Below are positions 47,034 through 57,595 of a stretch of 64,000 nt of DNA, piece after piece. The notes below the pieces were generated by a model that saw only the letters and a program-made list of their open reading frames with translations, was not told the DNA's origin and did not search any database. Position numbers and translations under genes: made by a program. Source of the DNA: Pezizomycotina sp. ARF18 (lineage: Eukaryota; Ascomycota); NCBI GenBank assembly GCA_002224055.1, contig AZLU01000170.1, positions 28,128-92,127 of the forward strand. The letters are read 5' to 3'. Within the stretch, counting starts at the first letter, position 1, and every line of letters begins with the position of its first letter.

Positions 47034-48380
47034 TCATCGTGTAGTCATATTGCCGGCAATCCGCATGAAGCATTCATGGTCCGCCCTCTTCATTGGTATC
47101 TTATCGTGGCTTAATGTTGACCCAACAAAGACAACCAAAACCGCACAATATGCGGCGACGGCACCTACGATTTCTCCTTTGTCGCGCTCGTAAGAAGTGC
47201 TGTAAGGACTGAACATAGAGCCGTTGCAATACAGAGCGCGATTAGCCGCTGGTGATCTTCGTTAACAAAGTATAGTACGATCACACCAGCGGTCACGACT
47301 CCGGCGATTAGCAGGGAGAAGAGAAACCGGAAGAACATGATTTTCGTGGTTTGGAAAATGCCATATAGTTCGGGTCGTCAACCATTTTATCCCGACTCTT
47401 CGCGCGAAACATCTGCATATGTAATATTTGTATTAATCATTAGCATACAATCAAATTTCGCGAGCAAAACGTGAGGTCGGTGATCGAAAAGGGCTTGGGG
47501 TACGGAGCCTCACAAAATTACAACAGCTAAAATTGTCCGGCATGCCTCATAATCGGTTCCGGAAGGCTCACCGAATCGTCCGGTTCGTGTCGAAGAGCAA
47601 CCAAGTCATCTCGATCATCCAAAAAATGAGATTCTTGTTCTTCTAGAGGCCACGCAGGCGGAGCCAGCGGCTGAAGTCAAGCACTTGTCGCTCTTGAGGC
47701 TTGGGATTCCAAGGATCTTTCTATAATGAAAGAGATCGCGATCTAAAACCGCGGGTAAGGCCATGCATTTCAAAATGAGGATGAGCGGTGATAATTACCA
47801 TATAGCTGAAGCAGTTCGCTGATCTCATTTATAAGCTTGAGTCTTTCTGAGTCCTTTTCTCGGAGGAAGGCTCTGTTTTTGTATTCAAAGCTTAAGTTTT
47901 CGTCGGCCATTTCATGTTCTTTCCGGTCGATAAGCTCTAGTTTTCGTTCCTTCGCCTCAAGTACGGCTTGTCGAGTCAACAAGACCCTCGCTCGTAATAC
48001 GCCAAACCTTCTGAAGATAGCAGCATCTTCGTTAATGTCTATGAAAGCTGCTAGGGACGAATAACCCGGTGGCGTCTCTCGTACTGATCATTAGAAGAAC
48101 AATTGAGAGTGTTAATGACAGCGAAAAGGGCGTGGATATGGGCCCTAAATAAGCGTGCTTACCTGTTAGCTTTTTCTTGGCTGATCGTATGCTGAGGTCC
48201 CGCTTCGAGAGCGTCTAGATCGGTCTTGGTTCTTTCATTCCTCTTCAACAAGCTTTTTAGAGTGGTAGCTTTTCCTATACTTTGCTTTCAGCGAATATCC
48301 TCAATCAAATAAAAATTCTAATCGTTTTCGCTTGGAACTTACGGAGGACCGGCGAAACCGGGGTGTAGGTGTTGGTGCAT
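47034..48380 (-). CDS. DUF6594-domain membrane protein
   Basis: A fungal family of unknown function with an N-terminal soluble part and C-terminal helices. Exon 1 from ATG 48380 reads MHQHLHPGFAGPP and ends at a GTAAGT donor; exon 2 gives KKLVEEE and RTKTDLDALEAGPQHTISQE; exon 3 starts the domain: PPGYSSLAAFIDINEDAAIF, RRFGVLRARVLLTRQAVLEA, then a coiled coil (REKDSERLKLINEISELLQL). After an intron (about 47809-47730): WPLEEQESHFLDDRDDLVAL, then a further intron (ATATGCAG). The end has three membrane segments: FFRFLFSLLIAGVVTAGVIV, LIALCIATALCSVLTALLTS and IVGAVAAYCAVLVVFVG. At least four shifts, including one at AAAG near 47180. Family assignment rests on the GYSSLAAFI, FRRFG and DDLVAL signatures and the helix pattern. 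Confidence 0.7.
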
Positions 48381-48642
48381 CAATTTAAAATCAACCGCAA
48401 ACACTGGCTTCTAGAAATGAGCTGAGGAAATGGAATCTAGAATGTCTGAGTAGAGGTAATTGTAATAATCACTGCGAGAGCAATTTATAGGCTGGATAGA
48501 ATAACGAGAGTGGTTTTCAATTTCACTTTAAGTACAAGAGAGTGTCGTGATGCGCCTCAGCTTCCTCCTCCCAATCCATTCGGCGATTGGAGCACAAATG
48601 CATCACAGAAAAAAATGAGCGACATAAAATAGGGAGAACCCG

Positions 48643-49244
48643 CTAGAACGTGGGAAAAGTTGATAAACTGATCAACCTAGCCAAAAATTCTGAAAGGCCT
48701 CTTCGTGGTTGAAACCAGGGACGCTTCCCTACTTCGCCGTGCACCTTTTGGGTGCCACTTCCACGATCGCGGGCTGTAAACTGTATTTCACTGGCCTCTA
48801 GGTCCGGAACTCGCACTAAACCTCCGACGAGTAACACGTAGTAATCGTCATCGAATTTAACAACATCGTCTTTGTTAAACACCGATTGCGGTTTAAGTCT
48901 GATCTGGCTCTCCCACAAAGTTTCGGTGTACACATGTGGAGGCGCATTGGATCCCGCCCTCACACGTCGTTCGATAGTATAGGTAAAAGTGTAGGGTCCT
49001 TCGGGGTCTAGAGGATTCTGCGCCGGTGCTCCATCGTCCACTATAGTCATACTGCATCTTTCCAAACTACTTCCTGATCCCTTGAAATTTAACGCCAGGC
49101 TGAACTACCTTTTTGTTCTCGGATGGCGGCTTAGCTTTGAGCTTGAACGGATGTCTAGATGTGGATCTATAAAAACGATTTCCAAGGGTACAAAATAGCA
49201 GGAACATGGACTAACCCTTCTTGATTCCTGGGTATAGCGGTCAT
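48643..49244 (-). CDS. Hypothetical two-exon protein, about 180 aa
   Basis: Exon 1 is MTAIPRNQEG (ATG 49244), donor GTTAGT, then an intron to TTTATAG near 49166. Exon 2 reads STSRHPFKLKAKPPSENKKV, VQPGVKFQG, then after a shift at GGG near 49079 (one more G fits) CSMTIVDDGAPAQNPLDPEG, PYTFTYTIERRVRAGSN and VFNKDDVVKFDDDYYVLLVG, stop at 48643. Beta-rich, soluble, without a signal peptide. Family unknown. It is 263 bases upstream of, and in the same direction as, the DUF6594 gene. Confidence 0.55.
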
Positions 49245-50149
49245 AATGATATCGCTAGGGATTGTGGTATCTCCACCCACGGGCATAGCCTACTCCATCC
49301 TGGTTAGCCACATCCTTTTGCAACCACATCTGCTATACTGGTGGAGGGGCCCGGAATACCATCTGCGCCGTAATGGTCCTGACCGTTGTACATATTTGCA
49401 CGATCGTAGGATACAGATAAAAGGAACTTTGTTTTCTTTATAGTTCAATGAAGCTCTGCAAGAAGTTTCACGATGGGAGGAAAAAATGGCTTTAGAATTT
49501 CCTACGGAGCGAGGATAACCTCGACGTTATAAAACCATGTTTTTTGTAGGAAAATATGCATCTGGGCCATTTGTGTCGAAATCGCTTGCGTTGGCTGCTT
49601 CGGGTTCTGAGAACAAGGCTTCAAGAATCCTTCTTCTATCGGCGATACTGTCAACAACGAATTGTGTTTGCAGAATTCTCGCGATCGCGCCGCGAGTGAA
49701 CGACCAACCAGCGCTGACACAGATTATTCCGGCATGCAGACAAAGGGACCGGCTTAGAATCGCGCGACGCAAATTCACTTTTTAATAAAATGGGCCTTGA
49801 GAAGTTATTGCATAGTGAAAGGAACTCCGACTTTGTTTCTAAAAGAATTGTTTATATTTTTATAGCATCAGCAAGCTCCGGGTCTACCCGGCCGCAGAGA
49901 ACGGGTCCTTGTTTTGCCTTACAGTGTTAGTTAGGCGAAAAACATCATGCGCATATGGTACAGCCTCCTTTATCGATGGTGTTTAGATCCTGTCTCTCCC
50001 GACGTCTGCGAACACTCCAATGAATGGTAATGCTATGAAGGAAGACTTGATCGTGAACCACCCATATATTTGCCTTTTTCACATATCACCGCTCCGTTCA
50101 CATTGCTGGCTCTTTCTTTCTCATTCAGTCCCAGTCCACCGCAAGACCT
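49245..50149. other. Gene-free stretch
   Basis: No supported gene; contains the upstream regions of the two flanking divergently oriented genes. Confidence 0.45.
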
Positions 50150-53100
50150 GAATATAAATTCTCAACAGTTCAGCATCAGTGGCTCGGTACTTAGCAGACG
50201 CATTCCGCTAGTTTGTCTTAATTCTCGACGCGTCAAAGCCTCTTGTCCTTTAACACGTCTCTGTCGGCGCATTCGACGACCGAAACGCTAAGCAGGTCGG
50301 GCTCCAAGGCGGGAAAGGGCTTCTGTGTCAACAACATCTGTGCAAGGTTACATAGACAACGTACAGATCGTTAGCGGTATATCGAAGTTTGCTTTCGGGG
50401 GACATCTCTCGTCCGGAATATCAGTCGTCGACACAACGGACAGGAGGATTCTGTGACACGATCGTCTGCAGAGTACTGCCACGCGCCGGCATTTTCAGAC
50501 AAAATCTTCGTTATTCGACCATACACATGGAACGGAATGATGGAAGCCGCCAGCGAGAGGAGATTCTGGCGCCTGCTCTCCTACTGTGATCGCTGATAAA
50601 TTTGCAAGGGTACATCTCGATTCCGCGGAATATAGCTTCAGAGCGGGTGCTGACATAGTTACAGGATGAAAGGACCTCGAGTCTGAAAAGTGATCTAGAC
50701 GCCGAAAAAAGACCTGGTAGTTCTGGACGACCTTGGACGACGCAGCTTAGGAACCCTCACATTGAAATAATACGCCAAATCTCAGGTCGGACAAACGAAG
50801 GTGACATTAGCGACGCTGAAAGTAATCGAGATTCGCTAACGTTAAGCTCAAGACGGACCCATTCACTCTCAACTTGGAGTTCCATCACCCCTCTCAGCTC
50901 AGAGACTCGGACTCCACGTACCAAAGCAGCGTATCTGATATGTCTCACAGATCTTTGAATTTATTCAGGCGGTTTACCAGCAACGCTCAAGAAAATTCTG
51001 CAAGCATTCAAGCTACCAGGCCTGTCCCGGGCCGGTGCGTGATGGAGCTGCTGAAGTTGTTCAAATTCAGTGAGGAAGTCTAGTACTTCGTCCACTGGCA
51101 AGCGGCGAAGTCTTGATCCGGGGCTAAATGTGCTAGTATCCACTACCACAAGTGAGGACATCGTGGTCGCTACAGATATTTTAAGGGCCGGGGAGCGACA
51201 AGAGCAGGAGCTGCCGAAGTTCAACTCCTCCGCGCGCGGCTCTCGCCTCCACATTCACTATGAGCGCCGCCGTAATCCGTACCTAGTTAAAACAGCGCCG
51301 GATTGGGAGGAAGTCATTAAACGACAGATTTCCAAACCACTCGCTGGCTTGAGAAATGCATAGGCGGCAAGGCTGCAACAAGACACGCGATCGACCCGAC
51401 AATGACTTAAGCTACAGAGATCAATCATTTCAAAACCCTCAAGAAGCTCGGGAACACAAGGTCACTCTTCAGACAGATAACTTGTTTTTGGGACCACTAA
51501 CGGCCCGAAGCCTTCACATTCTCTTTCAGCGCTTCCGGAGTCCTCTTTGGCGACGGGGAGTGGAGACATCGCCGACGACGTAAATGAAATTGCAACAAGA
51601 GTCAGCGATTGCGCCATGAATAAACGGCGGCGTATCCAAGACCATATCCTTACGGGTGTCGGTCAGGGATTAGCAGAAGACTCATTCGACCTAAGTTTAG
51701 CGACAGCAGTTGGTTTTGGAACCAACAACATCCTATGCGACCGAAAATGATCTTCCAGAACCGGAAAGCTCAAGTCAGGGCGGGAGCGCCCTGACAGGAC
51801 AAATAGCGGGATCAAGTACGCCTGCGTCTAATGCAGATATTGACGCCGATATCCTGGGCTCCGCTCGATTTACGGTAAGAAGGTCAAGTACTCTGCCAGT
51901 TCGCTTTATCATGGCCACACCAAACCTTGAACCGGCCGCCCGAGAACACACCAGCAGTCTCCTTCTTAGAGTCCGATGACGATATCAGCACATCAGAAGC
52001 GTATCGACGGCATCCGAGAAAGCAAACCACAATGAAGTCGCTCCCGCGCAAACTGTTGCAGCACCCAATCCTTCGAAGATCTGGGGACACCATGTTCAGG
52101 ACGCTTTCCCTCGCTCTAGTTCAATGATCGACCTCAATAGGCTACTGAGACCAGAAGACTGTCCCCAAGACCTTTCGTTGAGAGTTCCAGGAAACCAATG
52201 GCGCCCGAACGATCGTCGTTACTTAAAAACGAGCAATTTATGCCAAAGCCGGATGACCCGGATTCTCTACTAGACTCCCCTCGATACGTTGCGAGACCGA
52301 GCAAAGGGAGGAACCACGAACAATTCCTAAAGTTCAATCCGAGTCCTGTCCCGGCTTCAATACTTCAATCCGAGACCTCTAAAGACTACACGAGCCTAAG
52401 CGACCACCACTGAGCTTAAATAGCCGCGAAGCCTCGCTGAGTTTGGATGACCCAATTTCTTACTTCCCAACATAGCGCGACACCGAGAATTGGCGGGAAT
52501 TGCGAGCACTTCTCGATACTCAATTCCGAGGCATGTTTTTTGCCAACGATGTATGGAACCTCAACGTTTGGAAGTTTGACAAAACCCTTCTCCATACGAT
52601 TCCCTATGGATCGCGAACCGACCAGTCGTATTTCCTTATGTGCCTTGTATCCCATCTTCCGCGACTATCCTTCTGACCCGTTAGATGCAAACAAACTTAC
52701 TCCGTCGCAACCTTAACAGGCGAGGAGATAGGAAAGCTATTTGAGACATTCCAAAGGCTATGTCTGCCTCGGTCCTTCTGAATGGAACCCTTGTCTTGAA
52801 CTATCACAATAAAGCCGACCAGGCAGCTGACACTGCTTGGGCCCCATTGAATTTTGGGGGATTAAAAGTAGATTCTATCGTGTCGAAAGCAATCCCAACT
52901 TGTCGTTTCCATTCCGGCGGAAGCCAAAGAGCATTGTTAACGATACGCAGTCTCTCCCATTGGGTCCTCGAAAGCTAGACTTGACAGAATCACAGGATAG
53001 CGGGGCTGCTGTAAGACAGGTAATCGAACGACTGCCGCCAGTACCCCGGCTCCCAAGATTACGATAGTCCTTAGAATAATTCCAGGGGCAACCAACAGAC

Positions 53101-54639
53101 ACTTGCGGCCGATGGACAGTAACATTCTACTGCGATAGAAAGTCGACGCATCAGACCGCTCTCGTCGGATTACATTTGATCAAGCCTGGTAATCAGCTGC
53201 AAAAAATCCGTTCTCAAATGCTCTAACTATCACTTCTCATGCGATACTGAATGCGTTGAGGTTTGTCAACTCTAATGCGACCGTTTCGGATATCGAGGGC
53301 ATCGAGATATACAATCCCCAACATGCTCAAAAGGTAAGCTTTGTTAGTAATGACCACCTTAGAGAGCACAACGCGTTTCAAGCTAACGTCGAGATTCCAA
53401 TGAACAGATAGGGATTGTTGGCAGGTGCTACGATAAGCATGGTGTCCTCATGCCGTTCGATTTTGACCACGACCTAAGTTTACTTATCCCGACATAGGAA
53501 TGGAAAGGTTCTTCCCTATCCCGATCTTCAAAGTTAAGGGTCACCCTAAGCTTTTGGAGTGGCTTGACAGAGACTGGTCAAAGTTGTCAGATAAGGAGAA
53601 GAAGAGCCTTGTGCTCTTAGGTGGGCCCCGACCGACGTGTCTAACAACTCCCTACGTCAGGCGAGACTTTCAAAGGCAAAATAGTAGTTTGTCCCGGCGA
53701 GATGACATCGACGCCAGAAACAACAGCTGATACAACCGAAACTCGAACGGATCGCGTGCCGAGCGAAGGTTCCTCACAAGCTATCTCCAGTTATTCAAAC
53801 TCAGCTACGCCGGAGGATGAGCTTGCGATTGTAGAAACCCCGTGTTAGCTGTAGGCTACGTATACCGTAAATCTGAGCCGCCTTACATGCGTTCACTGCT
53901 TTGGAGACCAGGACATCCAAGGCAGTTCTTGCCCGACGGAAAAGGTGCCCAAACACTGGATCCAAATGTCCCGACTTGAGAGGCTGCAGCGGATCACCTC
54001 TAGTCATCCGTTCAGGAAAGAGGTACTTGTCGTCGGCTTTCAGAATTCGTTCATGCCTGGAAGCGACGAGTATGACGGGGATGAGGATCCGAAGCAACTG
54101 TACGAACCTATCCGCGATTGGCAGTATTCGTACTACAGCGCTTGTCCGCTTCCGTCCAACTTGTGAAAGACTATTATATTGATAACGATACGAACGGCAA
54201 GGTGGCAAACATTGAAGGAGATCAGCCTGAACATGTATCTGCAGCTGTGTTCGTGGTCGCTGGAACCGGTTCAGAAGCAGACTTGAAACGCGGTGAAGAT
54301 GCCCAAGGCGAAAGAATTTCAACTCCTGGCAATACTAGGCGCCCAACCGCAGTGGAGGGTAGAGTGTCAGGCGAGACTCCAAGTCACAAAATATCAAATG
54401 ACTCTGCGCCAGTGTCCGATGTTCCAATAGCAGTTGCTAATAAGATTGCAAAATCAAGTAAGTACATGGCTTTCCGTCTGCGTCTCATCCGGTTCGCCAG
54501 TTATCAGAAATATTCGACCTTACTAACAGTCTCTTTTCCAGAACGACTTGCATATAGAGCACATCATCGACATCAACATCAAAATTCCTCGCGGCCGTCA
54601 AGCTCGAGCAATGTTAATGAAATGAGTACCGGAATCTAA
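50150..54639 (+). CDS. Very large protein of unknown family, disordered N-terminal half and a conserved-looking core; many frame shifts
   Basis: Plus-strand frames hand over to each other continuously for 4.5 kb, roughly every 200-400 bases. The first 2 kb encode Ser/Thr/Pro/Glu-rich disordered sequence (SLSAHSTTETLSRSGSKAGK, NEGDISDAESNRDSLTLSSR, PKPDDPDSLLDSPRYVARPS). From about 52480 a folded region appears: WRELRALLDTQFRGMFFAND, VWKFDKTLLHTIPYGSRTDQ, YFLMCLVSHLP, TGEEIGKLFETFQRLCLPR, IEFWGIKSRFYRVESNPNLS. After an intron (GTAAGC at 53333 to AACAG at 53407): IGIVGRCYDKHGVLMPFDFD, FPIPIFKVKGHPKLLEWLDR. A final intron (54459-54540, TTTTCCAG) precedes the C-terminus EMSTGI. The true start is upstream of 50390 and not certain. 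No domain recognised. Shifts match the error pattern seen elsewhere, so one intact gene of about 1,400-1,480 residues is plausible. Confidence 0.55.
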
Positions 54640-55298
54640 TTTCAGCATTCTACAGTCGCCTATGCTCATTTCTCCAAGCTTATAAATTTTGATTATCTTA
54701 TGTTTCGCCATCATATAGATCCTTCATTTTAATTTCATTGTTATTTTACCCCTCTTCCTCATTGACACTCTGCCCTTGCATCTCCACATGATGTTCCCCA
54801 ATACCTATGATATTGTTTAGTTTAATGTATAAATATAAAAGTATAGATAGACTTGCTTCTTGATCTTTTGATCAGGTTTTAATCGAATTCCCAATGACGC
54901 TCGATAGATATCTGCCCAGACATTAATAGAATGGATTTATACCCTTTTGAATTTGAAGTAGCCAGTTTGGAAGATCGAATATCCATGGAAGTGTCCTCTG
55001 TAAGACATTGTATGCGTAGTATCAGTAAACGCTCGCTGAGGTGAATTATATTTTACATGGGATACTTGTAGGTGATCACGAGAATGAATAAATACCCTAA
55101 TATAATAAATACAAATTAGTTCAACTTAAAAAGTTCTTCAGCATTTTTCCACAAGTCAACTTGCTAATTAAGCTCAACAAAACCAACAATATATACTACG
55201 ATCAACCTCTCTGTTTCTATCCTCTAGATCTAAAAGCAAAGTCAGAATCAATATTCCCCTTGTTGTGTCTCTAACCGCCGGACAAGACGTCGTAAAGA
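54640..55298. other. Intergenic AT-rich stretch and upstream region of the next gene
   Basis: No gene. A TATA-like AATATATACT (55186-55195) and a CT-rich tract precede the secreted-protein ATG at 55299. Confidence 0.6.
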
Positions 55299-55865
55299 TG
55301 CGTTTCATGACTATCCCCCTTATCGCTCTAGTCGGAGTCTCCACTGTCGTGACCGCGGCCCCTTCCGCCGTTAATGGCGAAGCTGTAAGTTCCCTCCCCA
55401 ATCTGCAAGATCATCGGTTTCTCTATTAACCCTTCCTTGCAGGCTATCGTCCACGCCGGCTTGCCCGCTCACGTCGCCGTTCCAGTCAACCTCCACCTCG
55501 CCGAAGACCAGGTAAGCATCACCCTGACTTGTCATCCCTTCCATCTTTAAGCTTCCAACGCTAATAACTCAACAGTCCTCCATCTCCGCCAAACAAGATT
55601 CCTCCCCCGAAAACGTCGAAGCTAACACCTGGGTCTCCTCCTGCTGGTACGATCCCAATAACAAGCTGAATTGGGTCAAGCCCTCAGACGCCCCCGATGC
55701 GAGCGCGCCTGCAAATGTCACGGCGGTCCGGGCACCGACAAGATGGACTGCAGCCCGTCCAGCAAGTACTTCTGCGGCGGCTACCTCAACTGCGTTTGCG
55801 TCCTGAAGCGGAAGCCGGGATTTGGGTCACCGTGCGGTGGCTCGGGCAGGTTCTCCGGGTGCTGA
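55299..55865 (+). CDS. Small secreted cysteine-rich protein, defensin-sized mature part
   Basis: Three exons with two phase-0 introns (GTAAGT 55385 to TTGCAG; GTAAGC 55512 to CAACAG). Exon 1 is the signal peptide (MRFMTIPLIALVGVSTVVTA). Exon 2 is a short polar propeptide-like piece (IVHAGLPAHVAVPVNLHLAE). Exon 3 begins SSISAKQDSSPENVEANTW and holds the Cys-rich part: CWYDPNNKLNW, then CERACKCHGGPG, MDCSPSSKYFCGG, LNCVCVLKRKPGFGSPCGG and a C-terminal FSGC. The frame shifts at the C5 run 55691-55695; a sixth C rejoins it. Ten or so cysteines suggest a compact disulfide fold of the defensin/effector kind, inferred from size and spacing only. Confidence 0.75.
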
Positions 55866-57595
55866 AAGGGGCGGATTGAAGGATGATCAGTTGAAGAGTT
55901 TTTGATATTTATGTCAAAGACTACCGGATAACTGATTGTTGAACAAATATGTCAAAAACAAGAGAATCAAGATCGAATAAGTGCTTTCAGAGAGGTGTTA
56001 TATTAAAGATTGCAAATTCATGTTAGTAAATGGGAATCAAAGGTTTTATAATTTTAACCCAGTCTCCTAAGTGAGCTTCTTAATTCCTCGCGAGCGCTTT
56101 AGCATGAAGCTTTGCGCCGACGTCAATATCTTTCTTACACGGATCTCACTGCCTTGAATTAGTTCGTATAACTGAACAGTAGTAAGGCTGTACATGTAGC
56201 CTTTATTGAGTACACCTGTATTGAGCCAATGCAAATCATGCAATTGCTACCGAGGCTCCCGCCGGTACCCGTTGAAAACCGTCATGGGAATAAAGAAATA
56301 AAATAACAAAAAACGCCGGCTTTTTAGGTTGGGAATTAACCTTTGAAGCCCATACGTGCGCTACGAGGACACCATGTAGCGGAAATAAAGCTCAAGCATC
56401 CCTACTCTACCTAGTAGCAACACTTCTCTAACTATATTAGTATACTTGAGCTCCAATGTGTTTGTTTCTGCAAGTAATAGTCAGAGAACCGTTTCCTTTA
56501 ATAATGAGACAGGTTTCACATCAACTAACCCTCAATGCAACTAATTTGGCATGTCGTAGTACAGTATAATATTCTATCACTGCACCAGCACTTACAGCTG
56601 TTGAATATGCTCACCTTGTGCCGCTTGAAAGCTGCGAAAGGAATACTAGTGTCACTGAACAAAATGTTCGGTTACGTACGCAGGCGGCAATCGGTGCTCC
56701 TGCGGTTCCGGCACCGCGTTTTACTCGACGACATATCTCCTTTTTGGAACCCGTTCTGTATAACACTGCTTCTCACCCCTCTGCTAGAAGAGACGAGAGT
56801 CATTTAATCCATTAAGCTCATTTAATACTAGTTTACACACTACTTCAGTAGTATTACTATTGTAACATCTTCCGTGGCCGCTTCTCATAGAGATTGCTTC
56901 GCGGCGTGTAGTTGGTATATCGATATTTCCAGCTCCATATCACTTGAGCACTTTATGCACTCATCCATCTGCTCCTGGGAGGACGAATAGTTATTGCTCC
57001 CGAGAGGTCTTGTGCGATATCAGCGGAGATTTTCTGGATACATGCCCATGAATCCATGAAACCCAAAATCGCACGATAAAGCTAGACAACGACGCAGCCA
57101 TAGCGGCCACTTAGATGGAGCTCCTACCCACCTATCTCTAGTAGGACGATAGACCGGACCCACGGGTCTATCGGATCCTTCTCTGGGCTGTCTCGTTGTC
57201 CGTCGTCGGTTATCGACTTCACAGAAATTTTCGCTCAGGTCAAGCCGCGCGGCTGGTGCCTGTGGCCAAGGCCACCGTTTAGTCGTCGAGCCCCTCTCCT
57301 GACAATTAGACTCAAGGCCGCCCCTCCTCGGGGCGTATCTCATCATGGATCCTTTTTTATTTTTATTTTTTTTTCTTTTCCCTGAAGCTTGAGATCAAAA
57401 CCCCATCCACTGACCTCCAACAACCAAACTCCCAAAGCTTCAAACCATCCATCAAAACCCACGATACACAAACAACGATAAAAAAAATCCTTTCCAACGC
57501 AGAAGAAAAATTTGAGGATACTGATTTCAAACACTCCCCTATTCTAATCACGCACTTATCATAAATATCTTTATAAGATTTAAATTATTGAAAAC
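55866..57595. other. Gene-free stretch, 1.7 kb
   Basis: No supported gene on either strand. The frame at 57020-57346 (minus) is low-complexity Arg/Pro and not convincing. The right end holds T/A-rich promoter-like sequence. Confidence 0.45.

Noticed and set aside
57020-57346. 108-codon Arg/Pro-rich frame on the minus strand
   Set aside because: Low complexity, no motif, no promoter-like sequence.
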